The translations under genes and the position numbers were made by a program. Shown here in pieces: positions 38,407 to 47,503 of a stretch of DNA of 64,000 nucleotides (position 1 is its first letter; every line of letters starts with the position of its first letter). This DNA is from Thiotrichaceae bacterium (GTDB lineage: Bacteria > Pseudomonadota > Gammaproteobacteria > Beggiatoales > Beggiatoaceae), in NCBI GenBank assembly GCA_028688145.1, contig JAQTYU010000007.1, positions 1 through 64,000 of the forward strand. The letters are read 5' to 3'. The notes below the pieces were generated by a model. That model was not told the DNA's origin, ran no database searches, and saw nothing but the letters and a program-made list of their open reading frames with translations.

Positions 38407-40194
38407 TTACGCAGGCGTTGCCGTAGCGGGAGGTCTTCTTAACTTAATATGTAATTCACGCAACTGCATTTCACTGGCGGGTGAAGGCGCAGAAGTCAAA
38501 GGACAGCTTGCCGTTTGCGTTTTCGGGAAGGCAATCACGTCACGGATTGAAGTCGCGCCCGTCATCAGCATTACCAAACGGTCTAAACCGAAGGCTAAAC
38601 CGCCGTGCGGAGGACAACCTGACTTTAACGCATCCAACAAGAAGCCAAACTTTTCACGCGCTTCGGTTTCCCCAATCCCCAGTAAATTAAACACGGCTGA
38701 TTGCATGTCGGGGCGGTGAATACGAATTGAACCGCCACCAATTTCAGAGCCGTTTAACACCATGTCATACGCACGCGAGATGCACGCGCCGGGATTGGCT
38801 TCAATTGCGCTGATGTCGGTGACATTGGGCGCGGTGAACGGATGGTGCAAAGACACCCAACGTTTGTCTTTTTCGTCCCATTCAAACATCGGGAAATCGA
38901 CCACCCACAAGGGTTTCCAGCCTGCTTCCATCAAGCCCAAATCTTCACTGACTTTTAAGCGCAATGCGCCCAAAGCATCGTTCACAATCTTGGCTTTGTC
39001 CGCGCCGAAAAATACCACATCGCCCGTTTCTGCGTGTACACGGTCTAAAATTGCTGCAATGACATCATCAGGCAAGAATTTCAGAATGGGTGATTGTAAG
39101 CCTTCACGTCCCGCGCTGCGGTCGTTGACTTTGATATACGCCAAGCCTTTCGCCCCATAAATCGCGACAAATAAGGCGTAATCGTCTAATTGTTTACGCG
39201 ATAATTCGCTGCCTTTGGGAACGCGCATCGCAGCAACCCGACTGTTTGCGTCATTGGCGGCGGCGTTAAAGACTTTAAATTCTACGTCTTTGACCAAATC
39301 GCTGATTTCAGTAATTTCTAAAGAAGTGCGTAAATCAGGCTTGTCTGAACCATAACGAGTCATCGCTTCCGCATAAGTCATGCTGGGGAAAGGATTGGGC
39401 AAGCTTACGTCAAGAACTTCTTTAAACAAGCCGCGAATCATGGTTTCCATCAAATCACGAATCATAAATTCATCGACAAAAGACAGTTCTATATCTAATT
39501 GGGTAAATTCTGGCTGACGGTCTGCCCGCAAATCTTCATCGCGGAAACAGCGCACAATTTGATAATAGCGATCCATGCCCGACATCATCAGTAATTGTTT
39601 GAATAATTGGGGCGACTGGGGCAAGGCAAAGAATTCGCCTTCATGGGTACGGCTGGGCACTAAATAATCGCGTGCGCCTTCGGGCGTGGCCTTGGTCAAC
39701 ATCGGGGTTTCGATGTCGAGAAAACCATTATCATCCATAAAGCGGCGAATGCTGCGCGTGACTTGGGCGCGTAATTTAAAGCGTTCTTGCATCATCGGGC
39801 GACGCAAGTCGATGTAACGATAACGCAGGCGCGTTTCTTCGTTAATGTCTATATCATCAATTTGGAAGGGCGGCGTTTCGGCAGTGTTTAAAATTTCTAA
39901 GTGTTTGCCTAAAACTTCAATCTTACCTGTGCCTAATTCTAAATTTTCCGTCCCTGCTGGACGATAACGCACGATGCCTTGTACACGTAACACGTATTCA
40001 CCGCGCACCCGTTCTGCCACAGCAAAGGCATCTTGAGTGTCGGGATCGAAGACGACTTGTACAAGCCCTTCGCGATCACGTAAGTCGATAAAGATCACTC
40101 CACCATGATCGCGGCGGCGGTGCATCCAGCCGCATAAGGTGACGGACTGGTCAATAAAAGTTTCGTTAAGCTGTCCACAGTAGTGGCTACGCAT
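38407..40194 (-). CDS. aspS: Aspartyl-tRNA synthetase
   Basis: A 595-residue bacterial-type AspRS. An N-terminal OB-fold anticodon-binding domain ([20 protein letters not shown]) precedes the class II catalytic core with motif 2 ([18 protein letters not shown]), the GAD insertion domain (about 280-420) and motif 3 ([15 protein letters not shown]). The ATG at 40194 is preferred to a TTG three codons upstream. It lies near fmdB, an arrangement common in gammaproteobacteria. Confidence 0.96.
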   Translation of the reverse strand: MRSHYCGQLNETFIDQSVTLCGWMHRRRDHGGVIFIDLRDREGLVQVVFDPDTQDAFAVAERVRGEYVLRVQGIVRYRPAGTENLELGTGKIEVLGKHLEILNTAETPPFQIDDIDINEETRLRYRYIDLRRPMMQERFKLRAQVTRSIRRFMDDNGFLDIETPMLTKATPEGARDYLVPSRTHEGEFFALPQSPQLFKQLLMMSGMDRYYQIVRCFRDEDLRADRQPEFTQLDIELSFVDEFMIRDLMETMIRGLFKEVLDVSLPNPFPSMTYAEAMTRYGSDKPDLRTSLEITEISDLVKDVEFKVFNAAANDANSRVAAMRVPKGSELSRKQLDDYALFVAIYGAKGLAYIKVNDRSAGREGLQSPILKFLPDDVIAAILDRVHAETGDVVFFGADKAKIVNDALGALRLKVSEDLGLMEAGWKPLWVVDFPMFEWDEKDKRWVSLHHPFTAPNVTDISAIEANPGACISRAYDMVLNGSEIGGGSIRIHRPDMQSAVFNLLGIGETEAREKFGFLLDALKSGCPPHGGLAFGLDRLVMLMTGATSIRDVIAFPKTQTASCPLTSAPSPASEMQLRELHIKLRRPPATATPA

Positions 40195-40273
40195 GAATAC
40201 CAATTCCTCGTTTTACTTATTCAAAACAAGCATGTTAAAACTTGGTATCTCTGTGTGCAAGCCAAACTGTAAA

Positions 40274-40531
40274 TTAATCTGTCACACACGCTGAACACGC
40301 GCCTGTTGCACAGGGCGTGTCACTAGACTTTTTTGGGGTTTCGGCCTTCTTGGTTTTGAAATCCGTTTCATACCAACCTGAACCTTTTAAGCGAAAACCT
40401 GCGGCAGAAATTAATTTTTGTAACTCCTCTTTTCCACAAGCAGGACAGGTGGTTAAAGGCGCATCACTCATTTTTTGTAATTCTTCTAACTCGTGACCAC
40501 ATGCGCCACAAGCATATTCATAAATAGGCAT
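40274..40531 (-). CDS. FmdB-family zinc-ribbon protein
   Basis: An 85-residue protein with the start PIYEYACGACGHELEELQKM and the second Cys pair CPACG, a zinc ribbon. FFRLKGSGWYETD-like text (GFRLKGSGWYETDFK) is the family core. The Cys-rich tail (CATGACSACVTD) may bind additional metal. It lies 79 bp upstream of aspS on the same strand. The function is unknown, possibly regulatory. Confidence 0.88.
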   Translation of the reverse strand: MPIYEYACGACGHELEELQKMSDAPLTTCPACGKEELQKLISAAGFRLKGSGWYETDFKTKKAETPKKSSDTPCATGACSACVTD

Positions 40532-40568
40532 AGATAAAACCTCTTAATTAAGATTTAGTTAGGATGAT

Positions 40569-40692
40569 AGGAGTTACGCAGTTGAAAATTAATAAGCTAA
40601 TTAATTCAAAAAGCTTTATCAAGCGTAGGGTGGAATAGGCGTAAGCCGTATTCCACCACAATAGAAGTGACGGATTCAACTGCGTAACTCCT
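40569..40692. repeat. 124-bp MITE-like element with perfect 18-bp terminal repeats
   Basis: AGGAGTTACGCAGTTGAA at 40569-40586 is exactly inverted at 40675-40692. Inside is a further palindromic segment (GTAGGGTGGAATAGGCGTAA with CGTATTCCACC). The terminal motif ACTGCGTAACTCCT also occurs singly near 21882. No ORF is present. Confidence 0.75.
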
Positions 40693-40767
40693 AGATGAAT
40701 AGAATGTGGATGAAATGAAGGCAAGATTCAAAAAAATCAAGGCTCACCCCGCAGCGCATTTTATTAT

Positions 40768-41358
40768 TTAATGGCGCGTGCGGGTAAACTCCACAATCAT
40801 CGTGCTCACTTTCACCGCAGGGCGATATTGCATTTTAATATTTTGAGTGTAAGGGTAAATAATCCGCGCCACTGCCTGAGAACGTAGTTTCAAAGATTGA
40901 GGGGAAAGCGCGTTATTTTCGACAGGCTCAGTGCCTGATAAGATTTGAACCGTGTATTCAGGATTGACCGATAAGCGGGTTAAAGCTTCTTCGAGACGTT
41001 CACGATCAGAATCATCAAGATGGGTGTGCAAAGACTTGAATTTAAGGATTACGCGGTTTGCATTCTCTTCTAACAAATTAGAAGGATTATTATTCAAGCT
41101 TTGAATCGGGTGCAAAACACGTTTTGCGGGGGCATTACTTACTGTACCATTGGTGCTGACGGGATGCACCGTGCTGCTATAAACCGCAAGCGGTAAACTG
41201 GGCGCGACTTCAGCTTGCGCATTGGTGACAATGCTTTGATCGAAACTCGCCTGTATGCTATCGCCTAAATTCAGGTGATTCACATACCACGTAAACAGCG
41301 CCATGTTCAACAGTAACAGCATGACTAAAAAGATAGAATAGATGATTTTCTTAAGCAT
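40768..41358 (-). CDS. Membrane-anchored OmpA-like domain protein
   Basis: A 196-residue protein with one N-terminal membrane segment (about 4-27, IFLVMLLLLNMALFTWYV), a variable Ser/Asn-rich linker to about 95, and a C-terminal domain of about 95 residues. The C-terminal domain has the OmpA/MotB pattern: an ILKFKS strand, LEEALTRLSVNPEYTVQILSG, and an LSPQSLKLRSQAVARIIYPY helix. The Asp/Arg pair for peptidoglycan binding is not clearly conserved. A role in anchoring the inner membrane to the wall is inferred. It has no close partner; fdxA diverges from it. Confidence 0.55.
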   Translation of the reverse strand: MLKKIIYSIFLVMLLLLNMALFTWYVNHLNLGDSIQASFDQSIVTNAQAEVAPSLPLAVYSSTVHPVSTNGTVSNAPAKRVLHPIQSLNNNPSNLLEENANRVILKFKSLHTHLDDSDRERLEEALTRLSVNPEYTVQILSGTEPVENNALSPQSLKLRSQAVARIIYPYTQNIKMQYRPAVKVSTMIVEFTRTRH

Positions 41359-41481
41359 ATACTCTAAAATGCTCAGTTCTAGGAAGTTAGACTAAGAACG
41401 GGTGACGAGAATAAAACCCGTCAAACGCACGACTCACGATTACAAAAAAATCGTTACTCTCATTACTTTGTGGATTCTATC

Positions 41482-41805
41482 ATGGCTTTTGTGATCACTG
41501 ATAATTGTATTCGTTGTAAATATACCGATTGCGTCGAAGTTTGCCCTGTGGATTGCTTTCATGAAGGTCCAAACTTCTTAGTAATTGACCCTGAAGAATG
41601 TATCGATTGCACCTTGTGTGAACCCGCCTGCCCCGCCAACGCGATTTATGCCGAAGGCGATTTGCCAGAAAATCAAATACATTTCATTGAGCTCAACGCA
41701 GAACTCGCGCAAAAATGGCCCGTGATTACCGAACGCAAGCCCGCGTTAATGGACGCAGAGCAATGGAAGGGTATTCCTGACAAGCTGTCACATTTAGAAC
41801 GCTAA
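41482..41805 (+). CDS. fdxA: 7Fe ferredoxin FdxA
   Basis: A 107-residue Azotobacter FdI-type ferredoxin. The Cys pattern [17 protein letters not shown] and [12 protein letters not shown] binds one [3Fe-4S] and one [4Fe-4S] cluster. The C-terminal extension ending [10 protein letters not shown] is typical. The ATG at 41482 matches the family start (MAFVITDNC). It is a soluble low-potential electron carrier. Confidence 0.95.
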   Translation: MAFVITDNCIRCKYTDCVEVCPVDCFHEGPNFLVIDPEECIDCTLCEPACPANAIYAEGDLPENQIHFIELNAELAQKWPVITERKPALMDAEQWKGIPDKLSHLER

Positions 41806-41909
41806 TACTTTAATTCTAGTTGATTCATTCTGCATTCACAATGTAAATATGGACTTAAGCCGCATCTGCCCCTCTCATTTTGTCCGTATTGCAGCCTCAG
41901 AAAGTCTTC

Positions 41910-42872
41910 ATGATGCACACGGCTGACCGTTTGTTAATGCTGCTTGCGGCAGGTCAGCCGCAGCCCCAAGCTGATTTGTGCGCCGCGCTCGCGATTACGC
42001 CCGCCGTTTTGCAGCAAGCCTTGCAACAATTACGTGTTCAAGGGATTAGTCTGCAACAAATCGCGCCAGAAATTTACCAATTATCCGAGCCTTTAGAATT
42101 ACTGGATAAAAGCAAAATTTTCCACGCACTCAATCCTTTGGCGCGGGAACAGCTCAGTCATTTTGAAATTGTGCCCAGCATTGACTCGACTAATGCGTAT
42201 TTATTAAATAGCACGCAACAAGCAGGATTTAGCCTGTGTTTGGCAGAATATCAAACAGCGGGACGCGGCAGACAGGGGAAACAATGGATTTCGCCATATG
42301 CTAGTGGTTTGTGTTTGTCGGTTAAATATCGTTATCCACACTTGAACCAGCCGCTGACAGGTTTAAATATTGCCTTGGCGATAAGTACCGTGAAAGCTTT
42401 GTGGGCATTGGGTGCAACCAGCACAAGAATCAAATGGCCCAATGATATTTGGTGGGAAGGTCGTAAATTGGCGGGTTTATTATTGGAAACTCGCAGCATG
42501 AACCGCTCGCAAGAGGTGGTGATGGGCATCGGAATGAATTTAAACTTGCCCGCTGATATGCCCGCCGTTGACCAGCCTTTAGTGGATTTGAGCACGATTT
42601 TAGGGCGCAAAATTTCCCGCAATTTAGTGGCAGCGCAAATTATTAATCATTGGGTAGAAACTTTTTTGAATTATCCGCAAACAGGATTAGAAGCTTACGC
42701 CGATGATTGGCAGGCTTTCGACTTGCTGCGCGGTCAAGTGGTGCAAATTCACACCGCCACAGAAATCGTCACAGGAACAGCCGTGGGGATTGATGCGGCG
42801 GGTGCATTATTGGTACAAGTGGGGCAACGTCTGCAACGCTATTTGTATGGTGAGGTTAGTGTGCGTCTATGA
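41910..42872 (+). CDS. birA: Biotin--protein ligase / biotin operon repressor BirA
   Basis: About 320 residues. The N-terminal winged-helix domain (LMLLAAGQPQPQADLCAALA, residues 1-65) precedes the ligase domain with the biotin/ATP loop GRGRQGKQWISP, KWPNDIWWEGRKLAGLL and GIGMNLN, and an SH3-like C-terminal domain. It makes biotinyl-AMP, attaches biotin to carboxylase carrier protein and may repress bio genes. The start is ambiguous between two adjacent ATGs (41910, 41913). Its stop overlaps coaX by 4 bp. Confidence 0.94.
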   Translation: MMHTADRLLMLLAAGQPQPQADLCAALAITPAVLQQALQQLRVQGISLQQIAPEIYQLSEPLELLDKSKIFHALNPLAREQLSHFEIVPSIDSTNAYLLNSTQQAGFSLCLAEYQTAGRGRQGKQWISPYASGLCLSVKYRYPHLNQPLTGLNIALAISTVKALWALGATSTRIKWPNDIWWEGRKLAGLLLETRSMNRSQEVVMGIGMNLNLPADMPAVDQPLVDLSTILGRKISRNLVAAQIINHWVETFLNYPQTGLEAYADDWQAFDLLRGQVVQIHTATEIVTGTAVGIDAAGALLVQVGQRLQRYLYGEVSVRL

Positions 42873-43603
42873 AATTATTCGTCGATATTGGCAACAGTTG
42901 CGCAAAATGGCAATTTGAACAAGATAATATCCAGCAAGTTTGTGCCTATCAATCTGAAAATTTTAATGCTAATTTAACCGCAGTTTGGCAAAATTTACCG
43001 CGCCCTACAGAAATTTGGGTGGCAAATGTGGCAGGCGTGGCGATTGCAGAGCAGTTAAGCGCGTGGACGCAACAACATTGGCAACTCACGCCGCAGTTTG
43101 TTCGTAGTCGTGCTTATGCCGCAGGGGTGTATAATGGCTACATTCAGCCCGAAATTTTAGGCGTAGACCGTTGGCTTGCGATTATTGCCGCGTATCAACA
43201 AGATGGTGCGGTCTGTGTGATTGATTGTGGAACAGCAGTGACGGTGGATATTGTGGATGCACAAGGTCAGCATCAAGGTGGCATGATCAGTGCTGGCTTG
43301 GAAACCACGCGCAAGGCTTTGTTAAAAGCGACTTACGCGCTGGGTAAAATTCCACCACAAACCGATTTAAAAACTGCGCCTTTGGCAGCAACCGAGACCC
43401 ATCAAGGCATTATGCTGGGCAGTTTATACGCCTTAGTCGGCTTGATAGAAACCGTGTTTCAGCGCGTACAAGTGCAACATCCAAGCTGTAAACTGGTTTT
43501 GACAGGTGGTAGCGTTCCAGAAATCGAAAATTTATTAAGCGTGCCTTATCAATATCAACCCAATTTAGTGTTACAAGGTTTGACCATTATCAGTGGTGAA
43601 TAA
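42869..43603 (+). CDS. coaX: Type III pantothenate kinase
   Basis: A 244-residue ASKHA-fold enzyme that phosphorylates pantothenate, the first committed step of CoA synthesis. Phosphate-binding segments are FVDIGNSCAKWQ at the N-terminus and VIDCGTAVTVDIVD near 115-128. GVDRWLAIIAAYQ is the substrate segment. Overlap with birA and a 6-bp gap to the SPOR gene indicate one operon, a known gammaproteobacterial arrangement. Confidence 0.95.
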   Translation: MKLFVDIGNSCAKWQFEQDNIQQVCAYQSENFNANLTAVWQNLPRPTEIWVANVAGVAIAEQLSAWTQQHWQLTPQFVRSRAYAAGVYNGYIQPEILGVDRWLAIIAAYQQDGAVCVIDCGTAVTVDIVDAQGQHQGGMISAGLETTRKALLKATYALGKIPPQTDLKTAPLAATETHQGIMLGSLYALVGLIETVFQRVQVQHPSCKLVLTGGSVPEIENLLSVPYQYQPNLVLQGLTIISGE

Positions 43604-43609
43604 GTCAAT

Positions 43610-45112
43610 ATGAAAAGCTTTGCAATCCTCCTCATTATTTTAAACATCGGCTTTTTCACTTGGCTGCAAGGCTGGCTCGATTGGATGCCTTGGCAACCGC
43701 AGGATATTATGCCGCCCACGCAAGCGGTAAAACCCAGTAAAAGCGATTTGCCCACGCTCGCCCTGCTCAATGAAAAAATTGAAAAGCCTATTGAAAAACC
43801 TGTCACGGTGGCAACGGCTGAACAGGCAAAACCTGAACCTGTAAAACCTGAAGTTAAAATTGAACCACCCAAGACAACTAAGCCTGAAACAGTTGCAAGC
43901 TCTGTAGTGGAAAAAATTGCGCCTGTGGAAAAACCTGTCACCGCCGCTGAAAAAATCCCAGAACCCGCAAAACCCGAACCTGTAAAAGCTGAAAAGTTGG
44001 AAGCTGCACCTGTCGCAACGGTTGAAGCACCAAAAGCAATAGTGACTGAAGCTACAAAAACGGAAAAAGTTGAACCTGCTCCTGTCAAAACTGAAATCGG
44101 AAAACCGACGGCTGTTGTAGAAACCTTAGCCAGTGCGGTTAAAATACCCGAGCCTGTTCCCGCTTCTGAAGTGAAAGAAAACAAAGCCACACCGCCCGAA
44201 AAATCTGAAGCAATGCAAATTCCCGCACCTGCGGTGATTACGCCCGAAAATAATCCAATCACGGCATTTGTGAGCAAGGCAAAATCTGCGGCTGCCAGCT
44301 CCTCCGCTGATAAACCTTCAGACACGGGTATTTCCGCACCTCCGAAAGAAGTCGCCAAAGAACAGCCGATTGAACAAACCGCAACGCCCACGACGACAAA
44401 TTTAAACCCCTTGCCTGCGGAAGTGCTCAGTGCAATGACGGCTGCAAAACCCGACACTCCTAAAACTGAGACGACAACAGCTGCGAGCGTTGACACGGCG
44501 ACGGAAAAAACCGCCCAAAGCTTGAATAGTAGTTCTACTTTGGATAAAAATTCTGCTACAATGCCCAGCTCTAGTCCTGTTGCAGAAGCGTCTGTGAAGA
44601 CCTTGCAGGCAGTGAAAAAAGAAGGTAAAACTTCTTTGAAGTCAACTAACAGTAATGAATTATGTTTTGTGGCGGGTCCTTATCCTTTGTTGTCGAATGC
44701 TCAAAGCTCGGCAAAATGGTTTCGGGGCAAGTCTAAAGTTCAAGCCGAAATTCAAGCAGATGAAGTGCCTATGGTTTTTTGGGTGTACTTACCGCCTTAC
44801 AAAAATCAAAAAGAGGCAAATCGCCAAGCACAACATCTTGCACATTTAGGCATTACTGATTATGTTTTAGTGACGACTGGTAAATTAAAACATGCGGTTT
44901 CTTTAGGGGTGTATCGCGATCAAGCCAGCGCGCAACGGCGCGTTGATGAATTGCATCGCAAAGGTTATAAACGCGCACGTTTAGAAAAACAGCGTCAAGG
45001 TAACAAACGTTACTGGTTAAGTGTTAAAATGTCTGCCACACAGAAAGATTTGATGGTAAGCTTTAAACGAGCTCAGAAAATTTCTGCGATTGAAGTAAAT
45101 GTGTGTGAATAA
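43610..45112 (+). CDS. SPOR-domain membrane protein with long Pro/Lys/Glu linker
   Basis: A 500-residue protein with an N-terminal membrane segment (about 3-20), a long disordered region (about 40-340) of KPEPVK, VEKPVT and EAPK-type repeats, and a C-terminal domain at about 345-470. That domain has SPOR features: CFVAGPYPLLSNAQ, PPYKNQKEANRQAQHL and HAVSLGVYRDQASAQRRVDE. SPOR domains bind denuded peptidoglycan at the septum, so a division-site role is likely. The linker would span the periplasm. An antisense frame across the linker is an artefact of its composition. It is last in the birA-coaX operon. Confidence 0.85.
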   Translation: MKSFAILLIILNIGFFTWLQGWLDWMPWQPQDIMPPTQAVKPSKSDLPTLALLNEKIEKPIEKPVTVATAEQAKPEPVKPEVKIEPPKTTKPETVASSVVEKIAPVEKPVTAAEKIPEPAKPEPVKAEKLEAAPVATVEAPKAIVTEATKTEKVEPAPVKTEIGKPTAVVETLASAVKIPEPVPASEVKENKATPPEKSEAMQIPAPAVITPENNPITAFVSKAKSAAASSSADKPSDTGISAPPKEVAKEQPIEQTATPTTTNLNPLPAEVLSAMTAAKPDTPKTETTTAASVDTATEKTAQSLNSSSTLDKNSATMPSSSPVAEASVKTLQAVKKEGKTSLKSTNSNELCFVAGPYPLLSNAQSSAKWFRGKSKVQAEIQADEVPMVFWVYLPPYKNQKEANRQAQHLAHLGITDYVLVTTGKLKHAVSLGVYRDQASAQRRVDELHRKGYKRARLEKQRQGNKRYWLSVKMSATQKDLMVSFKRAQKISAIEVNVCE

Positions 45113-45128
45113 AATTGCCTTAAGCGTA

Positions 45129-45171
45129 GAAATTCCCTAAAATACCAGAGAACGTAAGTGCTGGGAATTTC
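45129..45171. repeat. Hairpin between SPOR gene and tRNA-Thr
   Basis: A perfect 9-bp stem GAAATTCCC/GGGAATTTC with a 25-nt loop and no T-run. It may be a weak terminator or processing site. Confidence 0.45.
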
Positions 45172-45184
45172 CAGTCATGACTAC

Positions 45185-45255
45185 GCCCCGATAGTTAAAT
45201 GGTATAACTGGTGATTTGTAATCACCCGTTGCGGGTTCGATTCCCCCTCGGGGCT
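45185..45255 (+). tRNA. tRNA-Thr (anticodon TGT)
   Basis: A 71-nt cloverleaf: acceptor GCCCCGA/TCGGGGC, D-stem GTTA/TAAC with loop AATGGTA, anticodon stem GGTGA/TCACC with loop TTTGTAA (anticodon TGT at 45217-45219), a 4-nt variable loop, and T-arm GCGGG-TTCGATT-CCCCC. The T-stem has one C-C mismatch (positions 50:64), the discriminator is T, and CCA is not encoded. G1-C72, C2-G71 and anticodon G35-U36, the known Thr identity elements in E. coli, are present. A short CCCTAA/TTAGGG hairpin follows at 45259-45274. Confidence 0.88.
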
Positions 45256-45274
45256 TATCCCTAAGTCATTAGGG

Positions 45275-45574
45275 TTTAGGGTTAGCGTGAAAAATACACT
45301 GTATTTCCAAGTAGTCGCGCCGTTCTAGTTGTGCTTAATACAACGATACGCGTTTTTGGCAAGCATGGTCGTTGTGAAGTCTGGCATCACACTTGATGGT
45401 AGAAATTTAAACGCCGTGGTTAACTTAAGTTGAAACCGTTTGCTTTATGAAACTTATTTGTCTTGCAAGATATATCCAAAATATATGACGCAAGCTTATC
45501 GCACATTAGCGAGATTTCGTAAGGCGAGCTTTAGGCAGTGCACACAAGCGATTGAAAATTGATGGGTTCACTTC
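45275..45574. other. Non-coding spacer after tRNA-Thr
   Basis: About 300 bp without a supported ORF or clear RNA element. No direct repeat of the tRNA 3' end that would indicate an integrated element was seen. Confidence 0.4.
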
Positions 45575-46006
45575 ATGGCAAATGATAAAATACCTACCAT
45601 AGTGGTTGTAGATGATAGCGCAACGTCTATCTCTTTATACCAATTTAGTATTGAACCACTGTCGGTAAATTTTATCGGTTTCAAGTCTCCTGCCGAAGCT
45701 TTTCCCTATCTGCAAGAACATACCCCCGATTTATTATTTTTAGACATCATTATGCCTGGTATGGATGGGCTGACCTTCTTGCGTCGCTTACGTACCTTGG
45801 CACACCAAAAAAATACCTCAGTGATTATGGTAACGTCTAAAGATTACGCACAAGATCGCTACATCGCCAAACAATTGGGCGCGTTGGATTTTGTGATTAA
45901 ACCCTTACGTTTCAAAGAAATTCGTGAATTAGTCTGTAAACATGCTGCAGTCACCTCGGTTGACCAAACCGTCCCCGCGCCAAATGAATCGGCGGAGAAT
46001 AAATAA
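45575..46006 (+). CDS. CheY-like response regulator
   Basis: A 143-residue single receiver domain. Acidic pair D13-D14, phospho-acceptor D57 (FLDIIMPGMDG), the Thr of VMVTSK near 89 and the Lys of FVIKPLRF near 109 are all present. A short Pro/Glu-rich tail replaces any output domain. It ends 2 bp before the MBL-hydrolase gene, so the two are co-translated. The cognate kinase is not in the window. Confidence 0.9.
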   Translation: MANDKIPTIVVVDDSATSISLYQFSIEPLSVNFIGFKSPAEAFPYLQEHTPDLLFLDIIMPGMDGLTFLRRLRTLAHQKNTSVIMVTSKDYAQDRYIAKQLGALDFVIKPLRFKEIRELVCKHAAVTSVDQTVPAPNESAENK

Positions 46007-46008
46007 TC

Positions 46009-46929
46009 ATGAGTGAACTGAATTATATTCGTTTCTGGGGAGTACGCGGTTCTTATCCCGCGCCGTTTGGCAGTCATTTACGAGTCGGTGGCAATACTTC
46101 TTGTATCGAATTACGAGCCGATAATCATGTGCTCATTTGCGATGGTGGTTCAGGCGTAATTCCCCTCGGTAATTCTTTGATGGCACAACAAGGCATTAAA
46201 GAAGCAGCAGTGATTTTGACCCATTATCATTGGGATCATATTTCTGGTTTACCTTTTTTTGTACCCGCATTCGTTCCAGGTTGGAAAGTAAATTTCTTCG
46301 GACCTGGCGACAATAAGCAAGAAATTGAACGCCGCATTTCTGGGCAAATGGTCGATCCTTATTTCCCCGTCGAAATTGAAACTTGGCTTGCAGATATTAA
46401 TTATTTATCCGCGCACGAAAATAAGTTTGAATACGGCCCTTTCAAGATTGAATGCTTTAATGTGCATCATCCTGGAAGCACCTTTGGTTATCGGATTGAA
46501 GTACACGGCAAAGTGATTGTGTATATCTCTGATAATGAACTCTCTTTCATCGACAAAACCATTGATGAACGCAAAGAAGAACTCGATCAAGAAGAATGGC
46601 AATTAATCTATGCGATGCAACTTGAAGAGCGTGTTAAAGCTTTAGATGTAATTCGTGATGCCCATGTTTTTATTCATGATGCCCAATATACCCCACAAGA
46701 TTATGCGAAAAAGCGCGGCTGGGGACATTCTTGCTACATTGATACCGTCGAATTTGCGATGGATGCCAGTGTGAAGAATTTGTATTTATTCCATGTTGAT
46801 CCCAATTACAATGATAACGCCATTGAAGAATTGCATCGTGCCTCGGTAAAAATCGTGCACGACCGCAAGTCAGAAATGGAATGTCACATTGCCCGCGAAG
46901 GTTTGATTATCGACCTAGATAATCTGTAA
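46009..46929 (+). CDS. MBL-fold metallo-hydrolase paired with a receiver protein
   Basis: A 306-residue metallo-beta-lactamase-fold hydrolase. The metal motif H72-x-H74-x-D76-H77 (THYHWDHISG) is intact, with later ligands in NVHHPGSTFGYRI and FIHDAQYT, and a C-terminal VDPNYND. The start YIRFWGVRGSYPAPFG...VGGNTSC is shared by a group of phosphodiesterase-like MBL proteins. The substrate is unknown; cyclic nucleotide or RNA phosphodiester hydrolysis is possible. Tight coupling to the receiver gene suggests phosphorylation-dependent control. Confidence 0.8.
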   Translation: MSELNYIRFWGVRGSYPAPFGSHLRVGGNTSCIELRADNHVLICDGGSGVIPLGNSLMAQQGIKEAAVILTHYHWDHISGLPFFVPAFVPGWKVNFFGPGDNKQEIERRISGQMVDPYFPVEIETWLADINYLSAHENKFEYGPFKIECFNVHHPGSTFGYRIEVHGKVIVYISDNELSFIDKTIDERKEELDQEEWQLIYAMQLEERVKALDVIRDAHVFIHDAQYTPQDYAKKRGWGHSCYIDTVEFAMDASVKNLYLFHVDPNYNDNAIEELHRASVKIVHDRKSEMECHIAREGLIIDLDNL

Positions 46930-46961
46930 ATTTTTGTAAGTCTGATATTCATTAAGGTCTT

Positions 46962-47495
46962 ATGGCAAAAGATTTGTTTAAGCGGTACATGCCGCAGTTC
47001 GCCGCTTTCAAAGACCATCCAAAATTACAATTTTTCGGTCGGCTCTTACATGATCCAAGACTTTGGCATTTTAACCGCCACAGTTTAGCTGGTGGTATGG
47101 GAATTGGTTTGTTTGCTGCCTTTTTACCCATGCCCTTACAAATGTTTCCCGCTGCAGCCCTCTCGATTTTTTTCCGTGTTAATTTGCCGCTTGCTGTGAG
47201 TTTGGTGTGGATTTCTAATCCCTTCACCATGCCGCCCATCATCTACGTGGCTTATCAGTTGGGTGCGTGGGTATTGGGTGAAAACGCGCAGGCAATGGAA
47301 TTTAGTCTGTCCTCCGAATGGGTTCTGAATACCCTCAGTCAAGCATGGTTGCCTTTTGTGATTGGCTCTTTTGTGCTGAGTATTTTGAGTGGCATTATCG
47401 GCTATATTGGGGTACAAATGTTGTGGCGAATTCATGTGCGGCGGGCTTGGAAACAACGGCAATTACGACGCATTTCTCCCCCTTCCTCTCTGTAA
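46962..47495 (+). CDS. DUF2062 membrane protein
   Basis: A 177-residue inner-membrane protein. RLLHDPRLWHFNRHSLAGG, then GMGIGLFAAFLPMPLQM and SLVWISNPFTMPPIIYVAYQ are the DUF2062 signature, with about three hydrophobic segments and a basic C-terminus. The molecular role is not established. It follows the MBL gene by 32 bp and precedes the ATP-pyrophosphatase-like gene by 8 bp, so the set from 45575 to 48208 may be co-transcribed. Confidence 0.88.
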   Translation: MAKDLFKRYMPQFAAFKDHPKLQFFGRLLHDPRLWHFNRHSLAGGMGIGLFAAFLPMPLQMFPAAALSIFFRVNLPLAVSLVWISNPFTMPPIIYVAYQLGAWVLGENAQAMEFSLSSEWVLNTLSQAWLPFVIGSFVLSILSGIIGYIGVQMLWRIHVRRAWKQRQLRRISPPSSL

Positions 47496-47503
47496 ACACC
47501 GTC

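Noticed and set aside
43555..44496. A 313-residue reverse-strand ORF opposite the SPOR gene
   Set aside because: It is the antisense of a Lys/Pro/Glu-rich low-complexity linker, which rarely produces stops. Its Ala/Ser/Thr/Gly composition has no domain pattern, and the forward frame has clear SPOR features.
45185..45300. Integration (att) site at tRNA-Thr
   Set aside because: No integrase gene and no direct repeat of the tRNA 3' end was found in the following kilobases.
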